This document shows positions 15,108 through 24,641 of a stretch of DNA of 64,000 bases, one piece after another. Position numbers and translations under genes: made by a program. Source of the DNA: CAWDLX01 sp963753485 (GTDB lineage Bacteria > Actinomycetota > Actinomycetes > Mycobacteriales > Micromonosporaceae); the NCBI GenBank assembly GCA_963753485.1, contig CAVWCL010000001.1, positions 496,001 to 560,000 on the forward strand, read 5' to 3'. The notes under the pieces were generated by a model. That model had not been told where the DNA came from. It saw only the letters and a list, made by a program, of their open reading frames with translations, and made no database searches. Numbering within the stretch: the first letter of the stretch is position 1; the number at the start of each line of letters is the position of its first letter.

Positions 15108-17993
15108 TCAGATGACGATGCTCACCATCCGGCCGGGGATCACGATCACCTTCGTCGGTGTCCGGGCGCCCACGGCGGCGGTCACGGCCGCCAGCGCCGT
15201 CTCGCGCACCTGCGCCTCCGGCAGGTCCGCCGGCACCTCGATGCGACCGCGCAGCTTTCCGTTGACCTGCACCGGGTAGGTGACCGTCTCGGCCACCAGC
15301 AGCGCTGGATCGGCGACCGGGAACGGCTCGTAGGCCAGCGACTCTTCGTGGCCCAGTCGACGCCACAGCTCCTCGGCCAGATGCGGGGCCACCGGGGCGA
15401 CCATCAGCACCAGCGGCTCGGCCAGGATCCGGGGGGTGCTCGCCGAGCTGATCGCGGTGGCCGCGTTGGTCAGCTCGATCAGTTTGGCCACCGCGGTGTT
15501 GAAGCGCAGCCCCGCCATGTCGGCCCGGACGCCGTCGATGCTGCGGTGCAGGATCCGCAGGTTCGCCGAGTCCACGGCGACGTCGGCGACCCGGGTCTGG
15601 CCGGTGTTCTCATCCACCACCAGCCGCCAGACCCGCTGCAGGAAGCGGTACGGACCGACCGCCGCCCGGGTCTCCCAGGGCCGGGAGACGTCCAGCGGGC
15701 CCATCGACATCTCGTACACCCGGAACGTGTCCGCCCCGTAGGCGGCGCACATCTCGTCCGGGGTCACCACGTTCTTCAGCGACTTGCCCATCTTGCCGTA
15801 CTCGCGGGCGACCTTGCGATCCTGGTAGTAGTACCCGTCGGGCCGCTCGACCACCTCCTCGGCGGGCACGAACGCGCCGCGATGGTCGGTGAACGCGTAC
15901 GCCTGGATCATCCCCTGGTTGAACAGCCGCCGGAACGGCTCGAACGAGGAGACGTGGCCCAGGTCGTACAGCACCTTGTGCCAGAACCGCGCATACAGCA
16001 GATGCAGCACGGCGTGCTCGACCCCGCCCACGTACAGGTCGACCCCGCCACAGTCCGATGGGGACTGTGGGCCCATCCAGTAGCGCTCGTTGACCGGATC
16101 GACGAAGATCTCATCGTTGTGCGGATCCAGGTAGCGCAGCTCGTACCAGCAGGAGCCGGCCCACTGCGGCATGGTGTTGGTCTCCCGGGTGTAGCGGCGG
16201 GGGCCGTCACCCAGATCCAGCTCGACCTCGACCCACTCGGTGGCCCGCGACAGCGGGGTCTCCGGTGAGCTGTCGGCATCGTCCGGATCGAACGTGCGGG
16301 GCGAGAAGTCGTCGACCTCGGGCAGCTCCAGCGGCAGCATCGACTCGGGCAGCGCGACCGGCAGCCCGGCCCCGTCGAACACGATCGGGAACGGCTCACC
16401 CCAGTACCGCTGCCGGCTGAACAGCCAGTCCCGCAGCCGGTAGGTGACCGCAACGGCGCCGGCGCCCCTGGCCTGCAGCCAGGCGATGATCGCCTCCTTG
16501 GCGTCGGCCACCCCCAGCCCGTCCAGGCTCAGCCCCGCCTGCGGGTTCGCCGAGTTGATCGCCGGACCGTCACCCAGGTACGCCTTGCCGTCGAAGTCGG
16601 CCGGCGGCGCCACGGTCCGTACGATCGGCAGGTCGAAGACCTCGGCGAACTCCCAGTCCCGCTCGTCCTGGCCGGGAACCGCCATGATCGCCCCGGTGCC
16701 GTAGCCGGCCAGCACATAGTCGGCCACGAAGATCGGGATCTGCTGGCCGTTGGCCGGGTTGGTCGCGTACGCGCCCACGAAGACCCCGGTCTTCTCCTTG
16801 CTCTCCGCGGTGCGCTCGACCTCGGTCCGGGTCGCCGTGAACGCCCGGTACGCCGCCACCGCCGCCCGTGGGGTGGCGTGCCCGCCGGTCCAGGCATCCT
16901 GCGAACCGGCGGGCCACTCATCGGTCGCCAGGGCGTCGACCAGCTCGTGTTCGGGGGCCAGCACCATGTAGGTGGCCCCGAAGACGGTGTCCGGGCGGGT
17001 GGTGAAGACCCGGATCGCCGACCCGCCGGCCGGGAAGTCGATGGTCGCCCCGGTGGACCGACCGATCCAGTTGCGCTGCATCACCTTCACCGACTCCGGC
17101 CAGTCCATCACGTCCAGGTCGGCCAGCAGGCGTTCGGCGTACGCGGTGATCCGCATCATCCACTGCTTCAGGTTGCGCTTGAAGACCGGGTAGTTGCCGC
17201 GCTCGCTGCGACCGTCCGGGGTGATCTCCTCATTCGCCAGGACCGTGCCCAGACCGGGGCACCAGTTGACCGGTGCGGTGCTGACGTAGGCCAGCCGGTG
17301 CTCGTCGACCAGCTGCCGCTGCTGGGTCGGCGACAGCTGCGACCAGCCTCGCCCGTCGGGCGTCGCGCGCCCGCCCGACTCGTACCGGCCGATCAGCTCG
17401 GCGATCGGTCGGGCCCGGTCCAGCTGCGGGTCGTACCAGGAGTTGAACAGCTGCAAGAAGATCCACTGCGTCCACCGGTAGAACTCCGCATCGGTGGTGG
17501 CGACCGACCGGCGGTCGTCGTAGGCCAGGCCCAGCCGGCGCAGCTGGCGCCGGTAGCGCTCCAGGTTGGCCTCGGTGGTCTTGCGCGGATGCTGCCCGGT
17601 CTGCACGGCGTACTGCTCGGCCGGCAGTCCGAAGGCGTCGAAGCCCATCGCATGCAGCACGTTTCGGCCGATCATGCGCTGGAACCGCCCGTAGCAGTCG
17701 GTGCCGATGTAGCCCAGCGGGTGGCCGACGTGCAGGCCGGCGCCGGACGGGTAGGGGAACATGTCCAGCACGAACAGCTTCTCCGCGCCCGCCCGCGGAT
17801 GGTCGGGGTCGGCCAGCGGGCCGGTCGGATTGGGCGCCCAGAAGGTGCCGTGCTCCTCCCAGTAGTCCTGCCAGCGGGTCTCGATCTCGGTCGCCAGGCT
17901 TGCCGTGTACCGGTACGGCGGGATGTCGTCGGCGCCGTCCCGAACGGCCCGGTCGTCGGCGTCGCGGATGGCGTGATCGGTGCTCTCGTTCAC
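15108..17993 (-). CDS. leuS: Leucyl-tRNA synthetase
   Basis: Class I aminoacyl-tRNA synthetase charging tRNA-Leu. The 961-aa product has the HIGH-type motif HVGH (residues 88-91) in PYPSGAGLHVGHPLGY, an editing (CP1) domain in the middle and WAGSCWYELRYLDP. The KMSKS-type motif is KMGKS (residues 734-738, GKMGKSLKNVVTPDE). The start chosen is GTG at 17993, placed after GAGGTGAGAGCA. An in-frame GTG at 18038 would begin within the end of the upstream terminator and is rejected. The leader encodes a Leu-rich peptide and an intrinsic terminator, so expression is probably controlled by leucine-dependent attenuation. Confidence 0.96.
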   Translation of the reverse strand: MNESTDHAIRDADDRAVRDGADDIPPYRYTASLATEIETRWQDYWEEHGTFWAPNPTGPLADPDHPRAGAEKLFVLDMFPYPSGAGLHVGHPLGYIGTDCYGRFQRMIGRNVLHAMGFDAFGLPAEQYAVQTGQHPRKTTEANLERYRRQLRRLGLAYDDRRSVATTDAEFYRWTQWIFLQLFNSWYDPQLDRARPIAELIGRYESGGRATPDGRGWSQLSPTQQRQLVDEHRLAYVSTAPVNWCPGLGTVLANEEITPDGRSERGNYPVFKRNLKQWMMRITAYAERLLADLDVMDWPESVKVMQRNWIGRSTGATIDFPAGGSAIRVFTTRPDTVFGATYMVLAPEHELVDALATDEWPAGSQDAWTGGHATPRAAVAAYRAFTATRTEVERTAESKEKTGVFVGAYATNPANGQQIPIFVADYVLAGYGTGAIMAVPGQDERDWEFAEVFDLPIVRTVAPPADFDGKAYLGDGPAINSANPQAGLSLDGLGVADAKEAIIAWLQARGAGAVAVTYRLRDWLFSRQRYWGEPFPIVFDGAGLPVALPESMLPLELPEVDDFSPRTFDPDDADSSPETPLSRATEWVEVELDLGDGPRRYTRETNTMPQWAGSCWYELRYLDPHNDEIFVDPVNERYWMGPQSPSDCGGVDLYVGGVEHAVLHLLYARFWHKVLYDLGHVSSFEPFRRLFNQGMIQAYAFTDHRGAFVPAEEVVERPDGYYYQDRKVAREYGKMGKSLKNVVTPDEMCAAYGADTFRVYEMSMGPLDVSRPWETRAAVGPYRFLQRVWRLVVDENTGQTRVADVAVDSANLRILHRSIDGVRADMAGLRFNTAVAKLIELTNAATAISSASTPRILAEPLVLMVAPVAPHLAEELWRRLGHEESLAYEPFPVADPALLVAETVTYPVQVNGKLRGRIEVPADLPEAQVRETALAAVTAAVGARTPTKVIVIPGRMVSIVI

Positions 17994-18038
17994 TGCTCTC
18001 ACCTCGGGGTCAGTCGGTCCAGGGCGGTACGGGGGCAC

Positions 18039-18063
18039 AAAAAAGCCCCTCGCACAGGAGGGG
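18039..18063 (-). terminator. Intrinsic terminator in the leuS leader (attenuator)
   Basis: On the minus strand CCCCTC, six-nt loop CTGTGC and GAGGGG are followed by CTTTTTT, a classical Rho-independent terminator, ending 45 bp before the leuS start. Just upstream is a second hairpin with arms CCGTGCTG and CAGCACGG (18091-18098 and 18067-18074) whose 5' arm overlaps the end of the leader peptide gene. The position inside the leader, before an essential gene, implies regulated termination. Confidence 0.85.
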
Positions 18064-18089
18064 TCGCCGTGCTGTCGCCGGATGGCGCA

Positions 18090-18128
18090 TCAGCACGGCT
18101 GGGTAAGAAGCAGTGTCACCCTGGCCAT
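18090..18128 (-). CDS. Leucine leader peptide of leuS (12 aa)
   Basis: The minus strand encodes M-A-R-V-T-L-L-L-T-Q-P-C and a TGA. The three consecutive leucine codons are CTG CTT CTT; CTT is a rare codon in a genome of this GC content, which fits a ribosome-stalling sensor of charged tRNA-Leu. TACACT (18135-18140) is 6 bp upstream of the ATG, so the leader mRNA would begin at or near the start codon (leaderless). It is followed by two hairpins and then leuS. The competing antiterminator pairing is not resolved by eye. Confidence 0.75.
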   Translation of the reverse strand: MARVTLLLTQPC

Positions 18129-18208
18129 GAGCACAGTGTACCGCGCTGCGCCATCGAGTTGGCCGGCCCCCGCGAACGCCCCGTTGGCTGGCCCCCCGCG
18201 ACCGGCGC

Positions 18209-18262
18209 GTTAGCAAGGGCACCCTCTACAACGGATTCCGTTAAGAGGGTGCCCTTGCTAAC
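18209..18262. terminator. Long perfect hairpin downstream of the M36 protease gene
   Basis: GTTAGCAAGGGCACCCTCT (18209-18227) and its exact complement (18244-18262) form a 19-bp stem. The 16-nt loop itself contains AACGG/CCGTT, which extends the structure. It starts 20 bp after the protease stop codon, so it probably terminates that transcript. Similar long hairpins are, from memory, abundant in Micromonospora genomes; this is not checked here. Confidence 0.7.
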
Positions 18263-18282
18263 ACTTCACCTCATCCGGCTAG

Positions 18283-21186
18283 CTACGCCGGAGCTCCGTA
18301 CACCGCGACCTCGGTCGAGTCCATGAAGTCACAGCCGCTGAACGGGCCGGGGCAGGTGCCGCCGGAGTCCGCCGTCTGCGAACCGATCATGGTCCACCGG
18401 ACGAACCGCACACCCGCGGTGCTGCCACCAGCAAGCGGGACGCTGTTCATCTTGCCGCGGTTGGCTACCCCGAAGTGGCCCGAGTTGGCAACGACCCAGG
18501 TGGTGCCGTCGACCGACGTCTCCACCATGTAGTCGCCGGTGGAACCACTGCCGGCGTCACCGCAGTTGTTGCTGGGGTTGATCTGGATGTCGACCACGTT
18601 CACCGCGATGGGCAGGGCGATGACTGCCGCCTTCGGCTGAGGCAGCGGGTCGGCGTTGGTCGGCGAGATGCTCGCCCACCCGTTGCCCTGGGACTGGTCG
18701 ATGAGTTGCGCCGCACCACAGCCGAAGCCGGAGAAGTCCGGTGGCGTGGCCGACACGATCGAGCCGCCACCGGCGGAGGCGGCCCAGTCACGACGCAGCG
18801 TCCAGTTGAGGGTCTGGGTGTGCGACGCGACCGAGAGGGTCAGGCTCTTCAGGTCGAAACCGGGACCCTTCGAGAAGACCTTCGGGTAGGTGCCCGGGAT
18901 GATCCCCGGGATGGTGTAGTGGCCGGTCGCGTCGGTGGTGGCGGCGTAGTCGCCGGCGAAGCCGGAGTTGTGCCCGCCGAAGGCGACCACGGCGCCGACG
19001 ACCGGAGCGAGCGAGTCGGCGTCGGTGACCTGGCCGGTCAGGGCGCCACGCGGCGTGTTCGCCGGCGGCGGGGTGCTGAAGTCCTCGACCGGGGTGGCGT
19101 CGTCGCCGTCGATTGCACCGGCGAAGAAGCCCATGCCACGGTGAGCGAACACCTGCCAGATCTTGGCCTGCTTCTTGCCGGCGTCGTTGACGAGGTCGGC
19201 CTGCAGGATCGAGTTACGCATGTCCAGGTAGGACGGGTTGCCCGGGGAGAGCTCCATGGCCCGGGTCACCAGGGACTCGGTCAGGCTCACGCCGATGGCC
19301 TTGCGCAGATCCCACAGCGTCTCCACCCAGATCTCACCGTCGGCGTGGACCTCGGGGCGGCCGATGACGCGGCCGAAGTCGCCGTAGGTGTAGCCGCCCG
19401 CTCCGGCGCCGGGGGTGCCGTGGCACAGGTCCGACGTTGAGCCGACCGGGCAGTCGATCGGTTGGGTACGGATGAGGTCGTTGCCCCAGCCCACGTACTC
19501 ACCGACCCGCAGATCGCCATCGGCCGACGTGTCCTTGAACAGGCCGTCGTTGACGAGGAAGTCGAGCGCGTAGAAGTCGCTCCACGCCTCGCCCATGGCG
19601 CCGGCCTGGATGTTGCCCAGCGTCGAGACGCCCGAGGCGTCAACGACGAGGCGGTTGGACAGGCCGTGGGTGTACTCGTGGTAGACGACGTCAGCCTCGT
19701 CGCCGGAGTTGCCCGCGATGAAGGGGTCCTCGTCCGGGAACGCAGTGCCGCTCTGGTGGAACAGGTACATCTGCATCCGCGGCGACGTGCCGTCGGGCGG
19801 GGTGCCCATGTTGGCGTTGTCGACGTGGTTGCCGTCCGGCACGCCGCCGGCGGTGTTGGCGCCGTCGATGGCGTTGCCCTCGACCGCGTCACCGTCGACC
19901 GCTTCGAAGTTGCCGGCCGCCCGGGTGAAGCCGATCGGCGCCTTGTCCAGGTGGTCGTGCATCTTGGCGATGAAGTAGAACATCTGCACGGCGTTCTGGT
20001 TGGCGTTGGTCTGCCACGAGTTCGGGACCTCCGGGTCCCACGAGCAGACGAAGCCGGTGACACACGCGGTCGGGGTGAACGGGGTGAACGGGTACTTGAA
20101 GGACTTGTTCCCGCTCGGCGACACCTCCTCCGACGGCTGCGCGACGTCATCGTCGTTGATGTCCTTGTACACGTGCGCAACGTTGCCGGCCAGCCGCGGG
20201 GAGTTGTTCGGCAGCCAGTTGTTCTGGGCGAGGTTGACCTGATGCGCGGTGCCGCCCTTGGTGGCGCCAGGGTAGTTGTTCCACACCGTCGCGCTGTCCT
20301 TGGCGACGATGTTGAGCCGGAACAGGGTACGGCCGGTCTGGGCGTCGATCACGTGGACGAAGCCCTCGCGCATGGTCAGGGTCTGCCAGGCCAGGCGCGG
20401 CCCGGAGAGCGTCTGGAAGATCACCAGTGAGGCCTTGTCGCCACCGGTGAAGGCGGTTGCCCGGTCGCCGCTGGACGAGGTCCGCACGATCGAAGCCGTC
20501 GACGTGCCGAAGGTGTCCTTCACCGCGGCGTTGCGGGCCTGCGCGGCACTCAGACCGGGGCTGCCCACCGACGCCGGCAGGCTACCGAGCGGTGAGCCGT
20601 CGACCTGGATCAGGCGGCCGTCCTTGGTGACGTGCGCCTTGATGCCGTTGCCGAAGACCGGGACGCCTCCGACGCGTTGGATGAAGCTGAGGTGGTGGGT
20701 GCCCCCGATGTCGACGTAGTCCTGCCGCAGCTGCAGCCCGCTGACCTGGGCGGCGTTGAGGCCGAAGACGTCGGCACGAGCCCTGACGTAGTCGAGGGCG
20801 ATCGACGCGGCCGACTTCCGGCTGGGCGTGGTGAGGAACCCGTCGAGCCGGCTGACCGAGCGAGGTGTCCGGGTCAGGGCGTCAACGTCCACAATGCCCT
20901 GGATGCCGAGCTGCTTGCGCAGGGCCCTCACCCCGGCGGTGGGGTGGGCCGCGATGTCGGCACTACGAGCGGCCAGCACCTTGCGAGCCGCGCCGTCCGA
21001 CCGCGCGTCGTAGTTGGGCATCTGTTCGCCCGCGCCATGGAAACTGGCCTTCGCCCGTGCCTCCCCCGCGTTGGCGAGCCCAGCGGCCGGCACCATCGCG
21101 ACGGCCACGGCAGCGGCGGCGGCAATCGCCAATGCCCGTCGCGGCCGGCGTCGAACCAGCGCCGACAGACTGTGGAGCATATTCAT
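18283..21186 (-). CDS. Secreted M36-family (fungalysin) zinc metalloprotease
   Basis: Large extracellular protease of 967 aa. It has an N-terminal signal peptide (RRALAIAAAAAVAVAMVPAA) and an FTP-type propeptide region (GLQLRQDYVDIGGTHHLSFI and following). The M36 catalytic domain carries the zinc motif H503-E-Y-T-H507 in VVYHEYTHGLSNRL. A CNA-B/carboxypeptidase-regulatory-like beta domain follows (GQVTDADSLAPVVGAVVAFG). The C-terminal discoidin-like domain contains YMVETSVDGTTWVVANSGHF and probably binds a surface or substrate. The ATG at 21186 follows AAAGGGGG; longer reading would spoil the signal peptide. It appears monocistronic, with its own hairpin terminator. Confidence 0.9.
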   Translation of the reverse strand: MNMLHSLSALVRRRPRRALAIAAAAAVAVAMVPAAGLANAGEARAKASFHGAGEQMPNYDARSDGAARKVLAARSADIAAHPTAGVRALRKQLGIQGIVDVDALTRTPRSVSRLDGFLTTPSRKSAASIALDYVRARADVFGLNAAQVSGLQLRQDYVDIGGTHHLSFIQRVGGVPVFGNGIKAHVTKDGRLIQVDGSPLGSLPASVGSPGLSAAQARNAAVKDTFGTSTASIVRTSSSGDRATAFTGGDKASLVIFQTLSGPRLAWQTLTMREGFVHVIDAQTGRTLFRLNIVAKDSATVWNNYPGATKGGTAHQVNLAQNNWLPNNSPRLAGNVAHVYKDINDDDVAQPSEEVSPSGNKSFKYPFTPFTPTACVTGFVCSWDPEVPNSWQTNANQNAVQMFYFIAKMHDHLDKAPIGFTRAAGNFEAVDGDAVEGNAIDGANTAGGVPDGNHVDNANMGTPPDGTSPRMQMYLFHQSGTAFPDEDPFIAGNSGDEADVVYHEYTHGLSNRLVVDASGVSTLGNIQAGAMGEAWSDFYALDFLVNDGLFKDTSADGDLRVGEYVGWGNDLIRTQPIDCPVGSTSDLCHGTPGAGAGGYTYGDFGRVIGRPEVHADGEIWVETLWDLRKAIGVSLTESLVTRAMELSPGNPSYLDMRNSILQADLVNDAGKKQAKIWQVFAHRGMGFFAGAIDGDDATPVEDFSTPPPANTPRGALTGQVTDADSLAPVVGAVVAFGGHNSGFAGDYAATTDATGHYTIPGIIPGTYPKVFSKGPGFDLKSLTLSVASHTQTLNWTLRRDWAASAGGGSIVSATPPDFSGFGCGAAQLIDQSQGNGWASISPTNADPLPQPKAAVIALPIAVNVVDIQINPSNNCGDAGSGSTGDYMVETSVDGTTWVVANSGHFGVANRGKMNSVPLAGGSTAGVRFVRWTMIGSQTADSGGTCPGPFSGCDFMDSTEVAVYGAPA

Positions 21187-21389
21187 TCGGCCCCCTTTGG
21201 CCTGATGAGAACGGGTGGGCGCGAGCACGCGGACGGATCGCCCCACGACATGCTCGAGCCACACCCATGCATGTTGGACCTAGACGCATAACTGCCTACG
21301 CCAAGAACGACCTGCACCGATACGATCATCGGCGCTTCGTTACCGAGTCGCGACCTTGTAGGCGGTGACAACGTAACCGAAACCCCATC

Positions 21390-22019
21390 TCAGCGGTACA
21401 GGGCGTCCGCGATCACCGTCTCGACCGCCGCGGTCACCTGCCGGATCGGCACGTCGTTCGCCTCGGTGGTGCGCTCCAGGCCGAGCAACAGGTCCGATGT
21501 GGCCATGCTGAGCAGTAACGACGACTCCAGCCGTAGTACCCGCACCAGTCCACACAGGGCGGCCGTGCGCGCCGGCGGCAGGTCCCGGCCGTGAATCGCG
21601 AACCGCACCCGCGCCCGCACCCGGACCAGGTCGTCGGGGTCCTCGGCCAGGTACCGGGCCGTGGGCAACAGACCGAGTCGGCGGACCACGCTCCGGCGGA
21701 CCAGGCCGGAGCCGGCCATCTGCTCGGCCACCCGCTCGTAGGCGCCGTGGGAGATCCAGCTGACCCAGGCCCGCGGCCCACACGGTGCCGTGTTGGCAGC
21801 GATGGCATCGACGGTTGCGTCGGTCTCCTCATCGCCGGTCGTCGTCGGGTCCACGACAGCCAGCCGGCCGTCGACCACCGCCACCCGACCGAGGAGCAGC
21901 AGATCGATCAGGGTCGCCCCGGCCAGTCCGGCCCCGACGTGCGCCTCGGGCGCGATCAACTTGCCGGCGTCGTCATGGGCCAACAGGAATACGTCATCCC
22001 GTAGCGACAACCGGCCCAT
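21390..22019 (-). CDS. GPP34 (Golgi phosphoprotein 3-like) family protein
   Basis: The 209-aa protein belongs to the GPP34 family, whose eukaryotic members bind phosphatidylinositol-4-phosphate. Actinobacterial members are numerous and mostly uncharacterised. Visible hallmarks are LSLRDDVFLLAHDDAGKL at the start, GAGLAGATLIDLLLLGRVAV, and a C-terminal all-helical region with TAALCGLVRVLRLESSLL. The start at 22019 is inferred because LRDDVFLLAHD is the usual family opening; no strong ribosome binding site is seen. No operon partner is evident. Confidence 0.82.
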   Translation of the reverse strand: MGRLSLRDDVFLLAHDDAGKLIAPEAHVGAGLAGATLIDLLLLGRVAVVDGRLAVVDPTTTGDEETDATVDAIAANTAPCGPRAWVSWISHGAYERVAEQMAGSGLVRRSVVRRLGLLPTARYLAEDPDDLVRVRARVRFAIHGRDLPPARTAALCGLVRVLRLESSLLLSMATSDLLLGLERTTEANDVPIRQVTAAVETVIADALYR

Positions 22020-22311
22020 GCAACGCGACGGTAATGCCAGCACCCGGCACCCGCTACGTACCCGGGTCTGGTGCCGCCGGCCCGGACGGCCAGGTCGGCC
22101 CGCGGTCACCGGGCCCGGGCCGACCGGACCCACGAATGCGCTGACCATTGGTTAGGGTGGCGTTACCGCCCCTCGGCACTCTGGCAATTCGCAGCTAGCC
22201 TTGAGGCGCTGAAGTCAAGGCTGGACATGCGCGACTGGTCGCCGGTGCCAGCGCCCTCGGATGAGGGCGCGCACGGACAGCGTGGGGAACGGTGGACACG
22301 AGGAGGGGCCG
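22020..22311. other. Divergent spacer between GPP34 gene and moxR operon
   Basis: This 292-bp stretch has no protein-like frame. It must contain the promoters for the two divergent units, but no clear sigma-70 hexamer pair was picked out by eye. Only the AGGAGGGG ribosome binding site before the moxR GTG at 22312 is evident. Confidence 0.4.
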
Positions 22312-23331
<1,020 letters not shown>

Positions 23332-23333
23332 CC

Positions 23334-24641
23334 GTGCGGCAGTCGCTGCGAGGACTGACCACACGAGGGCGGTCGTTTCTCGCGGCGGCCGCCGCGGCCC
23401 TGCTCTCGGCGTTCGTGCTCGGGGAGCGGGACCTGCTGCGGGTGGCCTTCCTGCTCGCCGTCCTCCCACTGTTGGCCGCCGCGTATGTGGGGCAGACCCG
23501 CTACCGGCTCTCCTGCACCCGCACGGTCGACCCGGTACGGGTGCCGGTGGGCTCACCCGCCCGGGTCCTGCTGCGACTGTCCAACCTGTCCCGCCTGCCC
23601 ACCGGCACGCTCATGCTCGAGGACCGGCTGCCGTATGCGCTGGGCAGCCGACCGCGGCTGGTCCTGGAACGGCTCGTCGGTCAGCGGGCGAGCACGGTCG
23701 CCTACAACGTGCGGGCCGAGGTGCGCGGCCGGTACGAGGTCGGGCCGCTCGTGGTGCGGCTGACCGACCCGTTCGGGCTCTGCGAGCTCAGCCGCTCGTT
23801 CACCTCGATCGGCAAGCTCACCGTGGTGCCCCAGGTGGTGTCGCTGCCCAGCATCCGGCTGGCCAGTGAGTACGCCGGCAGCGGCGACAGCCGGGCCCGC
23901 TCGGTTGCGGTACACGGCGAGGACGACGTAGCCACCCGCGAGTACCGCGACGGCGACGACCTGCGCCGGGTGCACTGGCGATCCACGGCGCGCGCCGGCG
24001 AGCTCATGGTCCGCCGCGAGGAGCAGCCGTGGGAGAGCCGGGCCACGGTGGTGCTGGACACCCGCCGCCAGGGCCACCGCGGGGAGGGCCCGACCTCCAG
24101 CTTCGAATGGGCCGTCTCCGCCGCCGCCAGCATCGCCCTGCACCTGCGGCGCAACGCGTACAAGATCCGGCTGGTCATGGGTTCGGGCGTCGACGTCGAC
24201 GCGACCGAACGCGACGGCGAGGGTCCCATCCTGGACCACTTCGCCGAGGTCACGATGTCGGCCGCGAACGACATCGTGAGCCTGGTCGAACGGGTGAAGC
24301 GGCGCGGCGACGGCGGTCTGGTGATCGCCGCGCTGGGCGGGCTGAGCGCCGTGGAGGCCGAGTCGCTCGGCGCGCTGCGGGCCTCGGGAACGACCTGCGT
24401 CGCCTTGTTGATCGATCCGTCGACCTGGTTGAACCTGACCGACGAGGCGCGGGCCGAGGCCACCGCCGCCCACGAGGTCGCCGCCACCACGCTGCTGCGC
24501 ACCGGCTGGCGAGTGGTCGGCGTGCAGCACGGCGACTCGCTCACCACCCTCTGGCCGATGGCCGCCCGGGGCGGACAGTCCTTCGCCTGGCGGGCCGCGA
24601 TGGCCGAGACGGTCTCCACGGCGGCGGGGATGAGCCGATGA
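23334..24641 (+). CDS. DUF58 domain membrane protein
   Basis: The 435-aa protein begins with two membrane segments (FLAAAAAALLSAFVLGERDL and VAFLLAVLPLLAAAYVG). A beta-rich region follows, then the DUF58 signature REYRDGDDLRRVHWRSTARA with GELMVRREEQPWE. A VWA-like domain with ATVVLDTRRQG comes next. Family function is not established; it co-occurs with MoxR ATPases. The GTG is 2 bp after the moxR stop and its own stop overlaps the next gene by 4 bp (ATGA), so all three are translationally linked. Confidence 0.9.
   Translation: MRQSLRGLTTRGRSFLAAAAAALLSAFVLGERDLLRVAFLLAVLPLLAAAYVGQTRYRLSCTRTVDPVRVPVGSPARVLLRLSNLSRLPTGTLMLEDRLPYALGSRPRLVLERLVGQRASTVAYNVRAEVRGRYEVGPLVVRLTDPFGLCELSRSFTSIGKLTVVPQVVSLPSIRLASEYAGSGDSRARSVAVHGEDDVATREYRDGDDLRRVHWRSTARAGELMVRREEQPWESRATVVLDTRRQGHRGEGPTSSFEWAVSAAASIALHLRRNAYKIRLVMGSGVDVDATERDGEGPILDHFAEVTMSAANDIVSLVERVKRRGDGGLVIAALGGLSAVEAESLGALRASGTTCVALLIDPSTWLNLTDEARAEATAAHEVAATTLLRTGWRVVGVQHGDSLTTLWPMAARGGQSFAWRAAMAETVSTAAGMSR

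Noticed and set aside
17994..18038. Fifteen-residue N-terminal extension of LeuRS from GTG at 18038
   Set aside because: That start sits at the terminator T-tract, while GTG at 17993 has GAGGTGAGAGCA upstream.
18039..18140. T-box riboswitch before leuS
   Set aside because: No T-box consensus (TGGNACCGCG) or specifier loop was seen; the leader has a Leu-rich peptide and terminator instead.
16878..18326. 482-codon plus-strand frame opposite leuS
   Set aside because: Antisense to well conserved leuS domains, with low-complexity Arg/Gly/Val-rich product and no ribosome binding site.
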